Shown in pieces: positions 26,656-34,862 of a stretch of 64,000 bases of DNA. Made by a program: the position numbers and the translations under genes. Every line of letters begins with the position of its first letter. Position 1 is the stretch's first letter. Source of the stretch: Candidatus Gastranaerophilales bacterium (GTDB taxonomy: Bacteria > Cyanobacteriota > Vampirovibrionia > Gastranaerophilales > Gastranaerophilaceae); the NCBI GenBank assembly GCA_944326685.1, contig CALVEV010000035.1, positions 32,276 to 96,275 of the forward strand. The letters are read 5' to 3'. The notes under the pieces are model-generated. The model was not told the origin of the DNA. It was given only the letters and a program-made list of their open reading frames with translations, and did not search any database.

Positions 26656-26823
26656 CTAAAAACCTCTTTGAAGTAAAATATTATTTTCAGGAGTATTCAT
26701 AAATAATTGATTTAAGACATAAGCTTTTGTTTCATAAACAATATTTTCCGTTTGTTTTCTTCTTAAGTCACATAAGCCGATAACTGTTGACTCATTGTTA
26801 AATAAATTTTTAATAAAACCCAT
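26656..26823 (-). CDS. Small unlabelled protein (55 aa), opposite strand
   Basis: A 55-codon frame from ATG 26823 to TAG 26656, with a GAGAGG ribosome site nine bases upstream. It starts MGFIKNLFNNESTVIGLC and contains a basic 'DLRRKQTENIVYETKAYVL' stretch and an amphipathic helix. Cys18 is the only cysteine. Unknown function; coding is supported by the ribosome site and a compositionally normal frame in an otherwise empty gap. Confidence 0.6.
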   Translation of the reverse strand: MGFIKNLFNNESTVIGLCDLRRKQTENIVYETKAYVLNQLFMNTPENNILLQRGF

Positions 26824-26931
26824 CTTTCAAAACCTCTCTTTTTGTTGTACAATTTATTTAATGATATTTTTTGTTTTGTCAATTTTTTGATAAAAAAATA
26901 ATAAAAATTTCATCAATATAAGGAGCAAATT

Positions 26932-27135
26932 ATGGAAAAGAAAGTTACAAAAGAAATGGGAATTATGGATATAGTTCAACAATATCCTGAAAGTTTAGAA
27001 GTTTTTGCTAAATACGGATTAGGTTGTATTGGTTGTGCTGCAGCTCGTTTCGAAAATTTAGAAGCAGGTGCTAAAGTTCACGGATTTGATCCTGACGAAA
27101 TGGTTAACGATATTAACGAACTTATCAATAAATAG
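26932..27135 (+). CDS. DUF1858 protein, hybrid-cluster-associated redox disulphide domain
   Basis: 67 residues matching the domain often found alone or fused near hybrid-cluster proteins: 'MGIMDIVQQYPESLEVFAKYGL' start region, then the CIGC pair at residues 32-35. The CxxC may act as a redox disulphide or thiol carrier. hcp is in the same window (36558-38105). An AAGGAG ribosome site precedes the ATG. Confidence 0.87.
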   Translation: MEKKVTKEMGIMDIVQQYPESLEVFAKYGLGCIGCAAARFENLEAGAKVHGFDPDEMVNDINELINK

Positions 27136-27177
27136 TTAACCGTTGTTTTTATTCACAACCAATATTAAGGTATTTTT

Positions 27178-27603
27178 ATGGTTATATGGCAATTATTAGT
27201 TATTATAGGGTTAGCATTTCTCGTTCTTGAGATGTTCACGCCTGTAATGTTTTTTCTAAATTTTGCGATTGCAGCTTTTATTACTGCAATCGCTTCTATA
27301 TTTGTACTTAATATTAATTTTCTTATGCTGTTTTTTGTTATTTTAGCTTTAGTATTACTTTTATTTTTAAGACCTATGCTTATGAATAGAAAAACTTCAA
27401 AGTCACAAACTACCGGCATGGAAAACAAATATATCGGTAAAACTGCAAAAGTTATTGAAACTATTACTCAAACATCAGGTGCGATTTCTATTTATGATGA
27501 AAGATGGGAAGCTAGAATCCTTGATAATAATGAAATCCCTGTTGGTGAAAATGTTAAAATCGTTAAATACGATAGTCTTATTATGTTTGTTGAAAGGAAT
27601 TAA
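27178..27603 (+). CDS. NfeD-family membrane protein
   Basis: 141 residues with two to three N-terminal membrane helices (residues 5-65), then a soluble OB-fold domain from about 85 (GKTAKVIETI, DERWEARI, VGENVKIVKYD). NfeD proteins pair with SPFH proteins in membrane microdomains. The SPFH gene begins four bases after the stop. Confidence 0.9.
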   Translation: MVIWQLLVIIGLAFLVLEMFTPVMFFLNFAIAAFITAIASIFVLNINFLMLFFVILALVLLLFLRPMLMNRKTSKSQTTGMENKYIGKTAKVIETITQTSGAISIYDERWEARILDNNEIPVGENVKIVKYDSLIMFVERN

Positions 27604-27606
27604 ATT

Positions 27607-28584
27607 ATGTTTTTAGTAACTGTATTATTAATTGCAGCTGCGATTATTTTTGTATCAAAAGGTGTAATTATTGTTAAACAAGCAGAAGTTGTAATTATTG
27701 AAAGACTCGGGAAATTTGAAAGAGTTTTAGAATCAGGATTAAATCTTATATTCCCAATCCTTGAAACACCAAGACCAATTGCTTGGAAAGTTACACAAAA
27801 AAGTATTGATGGAAAAACTTATTCTTATGTAAAAGAAAAAGAAAGAATTGATTTAAGAGAAACTGTTTATGATTTCCCTAGACAAAATGTTATTACAAAA
27901 GACAACGTTTCAATAAGCATAAATGCACTATTATATTTCCAAATTGTTGACCCTAAATCAGCAGTTTATGAAATCCAAAACCTACCTGAAGCTATTGAAA
28001 AATTAACTCAAACAACATTAAGAAACTTAGTAGGTCAAATTGACTTAGATGAAACATTAGTTTCAAGAGATAAAATTAATCAAGAGTTAAGAGCAATCCT
28101 AGATGAAGCAACAAACAAATGGGGAGTAAAAGTTAATAGAGTAGAACTTCAAGATATTATCCCACCTGTTGATATTCAAACCGCAATGGAAAAACAAATG
28201 AAAGCAGAACGTGATAGACGTGCTGCAATATTAGAAGCAGAAGGGCTTAAAAAAGCTGCAATCTTAAAAGCTGAAGGTGAAAAGGAAGCTGCTATTAATA
28301 AAGCAGAAGGTGATAAACAAGCATCAATCTTAAGAGCAGATGGTATTGCGCAAGCAAGAATATTAGAAGCTGATGGTGAAAAACAAGCTATTCAAAAAAT
28401 CATTGATGCATTAGCAGACAAAGGACAACCTGACAAATACCTAATCGCAATGAAATACTTAGAAACAATGGAAAGTATTACATCTGGTAAAGATAATAAG
28501 GTTGTATATATGCCTTATGAAGCAACAGGAATCTTGAGTTCAGTTGACGGAATAAAAGAAATGTTCAAAGGAAATAAAATTTAA
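27607..28584 (+). CDS. SPFH/band 7 protein (QmcA/paraslipin type)
   Basis: 325 residues. An N-terminal membrane helix is followed by a band 7 domain (AEVVIIERLGKF to about residue 180) and a long Ala/Glu/Lys coiled coil (about 190-260) that assembles rings or cages at the membrane. The C-terminus ends MFKGNKI. Together with the preceding NfeD gene this is the classical NfeD-SPFH two-gene operon, linked to membrane protein quality control. Confidence 0.92.
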   Translation: MFLVTVLLIAAAIIFVSKGVIIVKQAEVVIIERLGKFERVLESGLNLIFPILETPRPIAWKVTQKSIDGKTYSYVKEKERIDLRETVYDFPRQNVITKDNVSISINALLYFQIVDPKSAVYEIQNLPEAIEKLTQTTLRNLVGQIDLDETLVSRDKINQELRAILDEATNKWGVKVNRVELQDIIPPVDIQTAMEKQMKAERDRRAAILEAEGLKKAAILKAEGEKEAAINKAEGDKQASILRADGIAQARILEADGEKQAIQKIIDALADKGQPDKYLIAMKYLETMESITSGKDNKVVYMPYEATGILSSVDGIKEMFKGNKI

Positions 28585-28608
28585 TTATCAAATAATAAAA
28601 TAAAATTT

Positions 28609-28638
28609 AAGGAACAAATAAATATTTATTTGTTCCTT
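28609..28638 (+). terminator. Rho-independent terminator after the SPFH gene
   Basis: A perfect 30-base palindrome (AAGGAACAAATAAAT and complement), followed by TTTTTTATT. It ends the NfeD-SPFH operon. Confidence 0.9.
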
Positions 28639-28666
28639 TTTTATTTAATTGATTTTTGTTTTTTCT

Positions 28667-28688
28667 TTGTGTTATGATGATAACACAA
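28667..28688 (+). promoter_or_regulatory. MarR operator palindrome overlapping the marR promoter
   Basis: TTGTGTTAT and its exact complement ATAACACAA are separated by four bases. The palindrome covers a -10-like TATGAT (28673-28678, with TTGATT at 28649-28654), 13 bases before the marR ATG. This is the expected layout for autorepression by the regulator and control of the efflux genes. Confidence 0.8.
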
Positions 28689-28701
28689 GGATAGGTTTAT
28701 A

Positions 28702-29160
28702 ATGGATTTAGCAGAAGTATTAAAAAGTAAAATTGGAGTAAGACTTGTAATGGCAGGGAAATTAACAAGAACTCTTGCTATTCAAAAATTTGCTGCTAAT
28801 AATTTTGAAATTACCCCAGAACAGTTCACTATTTTATCAGCTCTTATTGAGAATGATGGAATGTACCAAAGACAAATTGCAACAATAACTGTTAAAGATA
28901 GACCTAATATAACAAGAATTCTTAAAATTCTAGAAAACATGGAACTTATCACTAAAAAACCTGATGTTAATAAAAGAAAAATACACAAAATTTTTATTAC
29001 AGATAAAGGTAGAAAAATGTATGAGAAGGTCCTTCCAACAATTCTTGAATTATGGGCAAGCAGCTTAGAAGGAGTTTCTTCTGAAGAAGTTGATGCGTGC
29101 TTAAAAACACTTTTTAAAATAAAAACTAATCTTGAAAAATATGTAAAAATTCAATCTTAG
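28702..29160 (+). CDS. MarR-family transcriptional regulator of the efflux operon
   Basis: 152 residues with a winged helix-turn-helix (YQRQIATITVKDRPNITRILKILE) and the wing DVNKRKIHKIFITDKG. MarR proteins bind palindromic DNA as dimers and let go when a ligand binds. The gene is 11 bases before emrA, as in MprA-EmrAB systems. An AAGGA ribosome site is present. Confidence 0.92.
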   Translation: MDLAEVLKSKIGVRLVMAGKLTRTLAIQKFAANNFEITPEQFTILSALIENDGMYQRQIATITVKDRPNITRILKILENMELITKKPDVNKRKIHKIFITDKGRKMYEKVLPTILELWASSLEGVSSEEVDACLKTLFKIKTNLEKYVKIQS

Positions 29161-29171
29161 AGGTAATAATT

Positions 29172-30263
29172 ATGAAAGATGAAGCCGAAAATAAAAAAAA
29201 TAATACACAAGAAGAACAAAATAAAAATGAAGAAAATAATGATAGACCCGAATATGCAAAAAAACGAGTTTTCGTACCTGCAATTTTAGCAATATTTCTA
29301 TTTTTGTTAGGTATTTTTGCTGCTATTCACTCAACATTCTATCAGTCAACAGATGATGCATTTGTTGAAGGTAGATTAATTTCAGTAGCTCCTCGTGTAT
29401 CAGGGCCTGTTGTTAAACTACTTGTAGACGATAACTATGATGTAAAAGAAGGGGATTTACTTTTAGAGATTGACCCAAATGATTATGAAGTAAAACTTCA
29501 TCAAGCAGAAGCAAAGTTAGCAGAAGCTAAAGCTCAGTTAAAAGTTTCACAAAAAGACGTAGAAATGAAAAGTTCTAATTTGAAAGAATCTTATGAAGAT
29601 ATAACTTCAACAAGCTCGAAATTAGATTTTGCTCAAAAAGACTACAAAAGATATAATGAAATGTACAAATCCGGTATTGCATCAAAACAAGAATATGATA
29701 ACAGCAAAACCCATTTGACAGTTGCACAGGCTAATTACAAGGGAGCAACTGAAAAAACAAAATCATTAAAATCAGCTCTTGAATCTCATCAAGCAAAAAT
29801 TGATGCAGTTGAAGCAGAGATTCAAAGATTAGAAGCTGAAGTTGAACAAGCAAAACTTGATTTATCATATACAAAGATATATGCGCCTCAAGCTGGCAAA
29901 GTTTCAGCAAGAAGCGTTGAAAAAGGGAACTATGTCCAAATTGGTCAACCACTAATGCAAATTGTACCTAAAAAAGTTTGGGTTGTTGCAAACTTCAAAG
30001 AAATTCAATTAACACATATGAATCCGGGCCAACCTGTGTCAATAAAAATTGATACATACCCAAGCAAAAGATTTAAAGGAAGAATTGAAAGTATACAAAG
30101 AGCAACAGGTGCTAAATCAAGTTTATTCCCGCCTGAAAATGCAGTTGGAAGTTATGTAAAAATTGTTCAACGTGTCCCTGTAAAAATCGTATTTGAAGAA
30201 GATATTTCTAAATACAATATTGTGCCAGGAATGTCAGTTGTTCCAAAAGTTAAGGTTAAATAA
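29172..30263 (+). CDS. emrA: HlyD/EmrA-type membrane fusion protein
   Basis: 363 residues: an acidic Asn/Glu-rich cytoplasmic tail (1-25), one membrane helix (about 33-52), the biotinyl-lipoyl half motif (APRVSGPVVKLLV), a long coiled-coil hairpin (about 105-220) and the second lipoyl half (IYAPQAGKVSARSVEKG). It couples the inner-membrane pump EmrB to an outer-membrane channel. No channel gene lies nearby. Confidence 0.92.
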   Translation: MKDEAENKKNNTQEEQNKNEENNDRPEYAKKRVFVPAILAIFLFLLGIFAAIHSTFYQSTDDAFVEGRLISVAPRVSGPVVKLLVDDNYDVKEGDLLLEIDPNDYEVKLHQAEAKLAEAKAQLKVSQKDVEMKSSNLKESYEDITSTSSKLDFAQKDYKRYNEMYKSGIASKQEYDNSKTHLTVAQANYKGATEKTKSLKSALESHQAKIDAVEAEIQRLEAEVEQAKLDLSYTKIYAPQAGKVSARSVEKGNYVQIGQPLMQIVPKKVWVVANFKEIQLTHMNPGQPVSIKIDTYPSKRFKGRIESIQRATGAKSSLFPPENAVGSYVKIVQRVPVKIVFEEDISKYNIVPGMSVVPKVKVK

Positions 30264-30265
30264 TT

Positions 30266-31852
30266 ATGGAAACTGCACAAAAGAAGCTTAATCCATATAT
30301 TATTGCACTTGTAGCATTATTACCAGCTTTTTTAGCTCTAGCGGCAAGTTCAGCAACAAATGTTTGCCAACCAGATATTGCAGGATATTTTGGTGCAACA
30401 CAATATGAAGCTAATACTGTTGTAACTTGTTACATCATTGCAGGTGGTGTAATGTTACCTGTAACAACATATCTTGTTAATATGTTTGGACAAAAACAAT
30501 ATTTAATTTATTGTATTATAGTCTTTACTTTAGGTTGTTTATTTTGTGTCCTTGCAAAAGATTTGCATATGTTAATTCTTGCAAGACTTGTCCAAGGGAT
30601 TGGAAGTGGTAGTATTTTACCGATATGCCAAGCGATACTACTTGAAGCATTTCCTCCTGAACAACGCGGGGTCGCAATGGGGCTATTTGGAGTTGCGGCA
30701 ATGTTTTCTCCTCTTGCAGGACCTTATATGGGTGGATATTTAACAGATAACTTCTCTTGGAAGTGGGTATTTATTATAAATATTCCATTATGTATTTTAT
30801 CTATTATACTTATCAAATTTTTACTACCTAACACAAAACCTATTCCAAAAGAAGAAAGAAAACCTTTTGATATTGTTGGTTTTAGTGCAATTTGTTTAGC
30901 AATGGGATGTATGCAAATAGTTCTTGATAAAGGTGAACAATTTAATTGGTTTGATACAACTTGGGTTTGTTGGCTTACTGGGATTAGTGTTTGTTCTTTT
31001 GTTTTCTTCTATGTATGGGAACTTGAATTTAACAACCCTGTAATTGATATCAGAGTGTTTAAAGATAGAAACTTCTTATACGGAACAACGATTAGTTCTT
31101 TTATTAATATGATTCTATATTCTACTCTTTTACTCATTCCGATGTTTGTAAGAGCTTTATTAGGTTATAGCCCTTCTATGGCTGGTTTTGCAATGTTTCC
31201 AAGAGCGATTGTTTGTTTTATTGGTTTAATTGTATTTGGGGAATTATCAAGATACATAGAAGCTAGACTTTTAACAGCTACAGGATTTACTATTATGGCT
31301 GCTTCCCTTTTGTGGATGAGTCAATTAAGTACAACAGCATCATTGAGCGCAATTATAATTCCTAATTTACTATTATGCGTTGGGGTTTCTGCAGCATTTG
31401 TACCTATTACGGCATTATCGTTTTTAACTTTACCGGGAGATAAAAGAGTTGATGCAGCATCATTACATGCTTTATTCAAAAATATAATAACAGCAATATC
31501 AACTGCTATGGCATCTACATTCATTACAAGGGTTTCACAAGTTCATCAAAATTATCTTGTTGAACATTTAAGTTGGCATAATCCAATGTTTAGAATTCAT
31601 TTATCCAACCTTCAACATAAATTTATGACATATTATGCGCCTGTGTATGCAAATAAAAAAGCGTATGGTGCTATGTATAGAGAAATGTTAGGGCAAGCTA
31701 AATTATGTGCTTTTTATGATGTATTTTTACTTATCGCATTTTTAGCAATAATGATTATTCCACTAATCTTTATGTTAAAAACAAGCAGAATGCTTGCAGC
31801 TAAAAAAGCTAAAGAGATTCCAGATAATTTATTACATCACCCAATGCATTAG
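30266..31852 (+). CDS. emrB: DHA2-family MFS drug exporter EmrB
   Basis: 528 residues and about 14 membrane helices. The DHA2 signature motifs are seen: 'LARLVQGIGSGSILPICQAIL' region and 'RGVAMGLFGVAAMFSPLAGPYMGGYL'. It exports hydrophobic compounds by proton antiport with EmrA. Its 3' end overlaps rdgB on the other strand by 44 bases, so the C-terminus (ending HHPMH) and the rdgB C-terminus share DNA. Confidence 0.92.
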   Translation: METAQKKLNPYIIALVALLPAFLALAASSATNVCQPDIAGYFGATQYEANTVVTCYIIAGGVMLPVTTYLVNMFGQKQYLIYCIIVFTLGCLFCVLAKDLHMLILARLVQGIGSGSILPICQAILLEAFPPEQRGVAMGLFGVAAMFSPLAGPYMGGYLTDNFSWKWVFIINIPLCILSIILIKFLLPNTKPIPKEERKPFDIVGFSAICLAMGCMQIVLDKGEQFNWFDTTWVCWLTGISVCSFVFFYVWELEFNNPVIDIRVFKDRNFLYGTTISSFINMILYSTLLLIPMFVRALLGYSPSMAGFAMFPRAIVCFIGLIVFGELSRYIEARLLTATGFTIMAASLLWMSQLSTTASLSAIIIPNLLLCVGVSAAFVPITALSFLTLPGDKRVDAASLHALFKNIITAISTAMASTFITRVSQVHQNYLVEHLSWHNPMFRIHLSNLQHKFMTYYAPVYANKKAYGAMYREMLGQAKLCAFYDVFLLIAFLAIMIIPLIFMLKTSRMLAAKKAKEIPDNLLHHPMH

Positions 31853-32375
31853 CACGATGTGAGATTTTATTTTTTTCTGCTTCGCTCATCTCAGCCATTG
31901 TACAGCCCATGCCAGCAACTTCAAATATTGGATCATACCCAAATCCATTAATCCCTTTTGCTTCTTTTATAATTGAGCCATTGCAAACCCCTGTTGTCTG
32001 ATAAATCATTTCGCCTTTATCATTCAATAGAGTCATACAACAAACAAACTTAGCAGAGCGATTTTCAACACCTTTAAGCTCCCCTAAAAGTTTTTCAATT
32101 TTTTCTTTTTGGCTTCCTGCATACCTTGCAGAATATAGCCCTGGAGCACCATCGAGTGCATCTACGCATAATCCTGTATCATCGGCTAAACACATCATGC
32201 CGGAAACTCGATATGCTTCTTTTGCTTTGATTAAAGAATTTTCTTCAAAGGTTGAGCCATTTTCTATAGGATTAAAACCTTCATTAGGCAAAACAAATTC
32301 AATGCCTGAACCTTTAACTATATCATTAACCTCTTGTAATTTATGAGGATTTCCTGTTGCAAATACTATTTTCAT
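31809..32375 (-). CDS. rdgB: XTP/dITP diphosphatase (HAM1/RdgB)
   Basis: 188 residues. Family marks: IVFATGNPHKLQEV at the start, 'NGSTFEENSLIKAKEAY', 'LADDTGLCVDALDGAPGLYSARYAG' (longer segments shortened) and 'GFGYDPIFE'. It removes non-canonical purine nucleotides. TATAAT lies six bases before the ATG with no ribosome site, suggesting a leaderless mRNA. It converges on emrB with a 44-base overlap. Confidence 0.95.
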   Translation of the reverse strand: MKIVFATGNPHKLQEVNDIVKGSGIEFVLPNEGFNPIENGSTFEENSLIKAKEAYRVSGMMCLADDTGLCVDALDGAPGLYSARYAGSQKEKIEKLLGELKGVENRSAKFVCCMTLLNDKGEMIYQTTGVCNGSIIKEAKGINGFGYDPIFEVAGMGCTMAEMSEAEKNKISHRANALGDVINYLESL

Positions 32376-32395
32376 AAAACAATTATAATATAAAA

Positions 32396-32719
32396 TTAGT
32401 CATCTAATGCTTTAACAATTTTATACAATCTTCTCAAATCACTACTGCTAAGATTTGGGATTATACTGAATAATTCTGCTTTTATTTCATCATCAGATTT
32501 ATCTAAAATTGTTTTTAATTGAAAAAATTCCTCTTCAGAAACTCCTAAAGAATCTATCAATAATTGTAACGTTTTCATAGACATTGAATGTCCATTTTCA
32601 CTATGGCTTATTGTTCTTTGGTCTAATCCAGCAATTTCAGCCAAAGTTTCTTGAGTCAAATTTTTATCAACTCGTAATTCTTTTATTCTATTCCCAAACA
32701 TTTTCTTTATTTTTGACAT
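32396..32719 (-). CDS. XRE-family helix-turn-helix regulator
   Basis: 107 residues with an XRE HTH at residues 9-63 (RIKELRVDKNLTQETLAEIAGLDQ) and a short C-terminal helical tail. TACATT lies six bases before the ATG with no ribosome site. It is 20 bases upstream of rdgB on the same strand. Target unknown. Confidence 0.88.
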   Translation of the reverse strand: MSKIKKMFGNRIKELRVDKNLTQETLAEIAGLDQRTISHSENGHSMSMKTLQLLIDSLGVSEEEFFQLKTILDKSDDEIKAELFSIIPNLSSSDLRRLYKIVKALDD

Positions 32720-32725
32720 AAATAC

Positions 32726-32731
32726 AATGTA
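32726..32731 (-). promoter_or_regulatory. Candidate -10 element of a leaderless XRE gene
   Basis: TACATT, six bases before the ATG at 32719, with no Shine-Dalgarno sequence. It fits the TANNNT-N6-ATG pattern found at other genes. Confidence 0.4.
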
Positions 32732-32863
32732 ACATCATCCATAAAAAATACTAATGCACATAAAGAGAATAACTACTTGATTTATGATTTTTACTGAGTA
32801 AAATACTCATGAATTATCATATTTTATACAATTTACTACTTTTTATACATAAAGGAAATAAAA

Positions 32864-33070
32864 ATGGAAGATATTGTACTTACAAATTTAGAAGATAACA
32901 TCCTCTCTTTATTAGCTCTTGGAGCAAAACAAAAAGATATTATAAAAGGTTTAGAAATTACTCGTTGGAAATATTTGAAAACTATCAAAAACATTCAACA
33001 GAAACTAAAAACAGATACTCTTGTAGAAACTGTTGTAAAAGCAGTCAAACTAAAATATATTGCAGTATAA
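32864..33070 (+). CDS. Small LuxR-type HTH protein
   Basis: 68 residues that are nearly all a GerE/LuxR-type helix-turn-helix: LEDNILSLLALGAKQKDI, then TRWKYLKTIKNIQQKL and VVKAVKLKYIAV. There is no receiver or ligand domain. An AAAGGA ribosome site precedes the ATG. It may be a stand-alone DNA-binding regulator; target unknown. Confidence 0.75.
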   Translation: MEDIVLTNLEDNILSLLALGAKQKDIIKGLEITRWKYLKTIKNIQQKLKTDTLVETVVKAVKLKYIAV

Positions 33071-33125
33071 AAAATAGTCAACTGAGCAATAGACACCCTA
33101 CTACATTTTTCAGATTATTATAATT

Positions 33126-33593
33126 ATGAAAAATTTTCTCATTTTAATGCTTATAATATTCACCTCTTGTGAAATTGTTTGTTCAAAAGTTTGTCTTGAT
33201 AATATAAAAATAACCAAAATAACTGACGGTGATACCGTAAAAGGAATAATAAACGGAAAAGAAATCAGTATAAGACTATCAGGCATCGATTGTTACGAAA
33301 CATCTAAAAGAGATAGAGCATATAAACAAGCATACCTCAATAAAATAACAATAGAAGAAGTCGTAGAAAAAGGAAAAGAATCAAAAACTATTCTAACTAA
33401 CCTATTACAAAATCAAAACAATGTTACTGTAAAATTTACCGATGTAGATAATAGGTACAATAGAAATGTAGGAATTCTCTATATCAACAACATAAACGTT
33501 AATGAATACATGATAAAAAATGGTGTTGTATGCCATTTGAATATAAAAATTAATTACTTTGGATGTCGCTTTAAATGTAGCTTTTACACTTAA
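33126..33593 (+). CDS. Thermonuclease-like (SNase) protein, secreted or lipoprotein, short C-terminus
   Basis: 155 residues. The N-terminal hydrophobic segment (1-14) ends in FTSC, a possible lipobox, or acts as a signal peptide. The SNase core follows: ITDGDTVKG, ISIRLSGIDCYET, and DVDNRYNRNVG. After 'NGVV' the last 22 residues (with two Cys) do not look like the usual tryptophan-rich end of the family, so the tail may be truncated or frameshifted. It probably cuts nucleic acids outside the cytoplasm. Confidence 0.8.
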   Translation: MKNFLILMLIIFTSCEIVCSKVCLDNIKITKITDGDTVKGIINGKEISIRLSGIDCYETSKRDRAYKQAYLNKITIEEVVEKGKESKTILTNLLQNQNNVTVKFTDVDNRYNRNVGILYINNINVNEYMIKNGVVCHLNIKINYFGCRFKCSFYT

Positions 33594-33721
33594 TAGTGAT
33601 TTTTGTAACAATTTATTTCAATTTTTCGAGAAACTATTCCCAATAATCAAAAAATAATATATAATTCAAAAACCATTATATTTTATGTGTTAAGAAGAAC
33701 TATTACATATTGAAAAAGATT

Positions 33722-33780
33722 AGGCCAGAATAATCCTTTAATTTGAAGGACAGGGCAGCCTACACACCTGCCCTGTTTTA
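33722..33780 (+). ncRNA. Possible small RNA ending in a strong hairpin
   Basis: Two stem-loops in a row (TCCTT...AAGGA, then ACAGGGCAG...CTGCCCTGT) end in TTTTATTTTTTT. They lie 140-190 bases after the nuclease gene and before the second YkgJ gene. This could simply be a distant terminator of the nuclease mRNA; a separate promoter is not clear. Confidence 0.35.
33750..33776 (+). terminator. Rho-independent terminator
   Basis: A perfect nine-base-pair GC-rich stem (ACAGGGCAG) with a nine-base loop and a long uridine run after it. Confidence 0.9.
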
Positions 33781-33803
33781 TTTTTTTGTATGATAATTAT
33801 TAT

Positions 33804-34394
33804 ATGATTCAAAATTATATTGTTTTTTTAGAATATTTAAATAATAAATTGGAAGGATTTTTTAATTCGCAAAAAGATTATATTTTTTGTAAAAAAGGAT
33901 GTGCCAAGTGCTGCAAAAATGCTCAATTCCCTTATTCTTTTCTTGAGCTTCAATATCTATTAAAAGGCTACCTTCAACTAGATAAAGAAACTAGAGATAT
34001 AATCTCTCAAAAAGTTGATAAAATTAAAGAAGACAAAATTAAATCTAAAGAAGATTTGTTCAGATATGAATGTCCGTTTTTAATCAATAATGAATGCTCT
34101 GTATATAATTATAGAGGTATTGTATGTAGAACATTTGGACTTATGGAAAATGCTGATAACAATATTATTAAAACACCTTTTTGTTGTTACGAAAGATTAA
34201 ATTATTCAAATGTAATGGATAACAATGAAATATCAGAAGATAAAGTAAACAAAATCAACCCTAAAAACAAACCTCTTGCATTTAATATTAATCATAATTT
34301 ATTAACAAGTGAAGATTTTGAAAGAGGATTTAATATCAAATTTGGAGAAAAAAAGCCACTAATCGATTGGTTAACTAATGAGGGGATAAAATAA
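33804..34394 (+). CDS. YkgJ-family cysteine-cluster protein (paralogue)
   Basis: 196 residues from the ATG at 33804; a TTG 18 bases earlier is less likely. The same metal-binding cysteines as the protein at 23199 are present: CKKGCAKCC, CPFLINNECSVYNYRGIVCRTFG, then CCYERLNYSN, and the family ending LIDWL. The two proteins are clear paralogues. Role unknown; a metal or Fe-S chelating function is likely. Confidence 0.87.
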   Translation: MIQNYIVFLEYLNNKLEGFFNSQKDYIFCKKGCAKCCKNAQFPYSFLELQYLLKGYLQLDKETRDIISQKVDKIKEDKIKSKEDLFRYECPFLINNECSVYNYRGIVCRTFGLMENADNNIIKTPFCCYERLNYSNVMDNNEISEDKVNKINPKNKPLAFNINHNLLTSEDFERGFNIKFGEKKPLIDWLTNEGIK

Positions 34395-34420
34395 TAGAAA
34401 TATTAAATCATAATATTTGT

Positions 34421-34810
34421 ATGCAAAATATGGATTGGTATCATAGTTTAAATCAACCGTTATTAAGTCCACCTGATTGGATTTTTGCTCCTGTATGGAT
34501 ATTTTTATATATTACTATTTTAATATCACTAATATTATTCCTTAGAACAGGTGATTTAAAAAATAAACTAACTCCGCTTACTTTTTGGGGATTACAATTA
34601 TTTTTTAACTTATTATGGAGTCCTACATTTTTCATTAACAAAAATATAAAACTAGCTCTTATAATATGTGGATTATTAGTTTATTTTATTTATAAAACAA
34701 TAAAATGTTTTTATAAATATTCTAAACTATCAGCATACTTACTCATACCATATCTCTTTTGGGTATTGTTCGCCTTCTATCTAAACTTTGAAATTTGGAG
34801 ATTAAATTGA
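34421..34810 (+). CDS. TspO/MBR-family tryptophan-rich sensory protein
   Basis: 129 residues with five membrane helices. Family motifs: WYHSLNQPLLSPPDW, APVWIFLYI, FNLLWSPTFF, PYLFWVLFAFYLN. TspO proteins bind tetrapyrroles or lipids in membranes. There is no ribosome site; CATAAT lies six bases before the ATG at 34421, and Met4 is an alternative start. It is an isolated small gene between the YkgJ paralogue and an acyltransferase. Confidence 0.88.
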   Translation: MQNMDWYHSLNQPLLSPPDWIFAPVWIFLYITILISLILFLRTGDLKNKLTPLTFWGLQLFFNLLWSPTFFINKNIKLALIICGLLVYFIYKTIKCFYKYSKLSAYLLIPYLFWVLFAFYLNFEIWRLN

Positions 34811-34862
34811 TTTAAAAATAAAATTTTCTGCATATAATTATGAATGTTCCGGAGTAATTATT

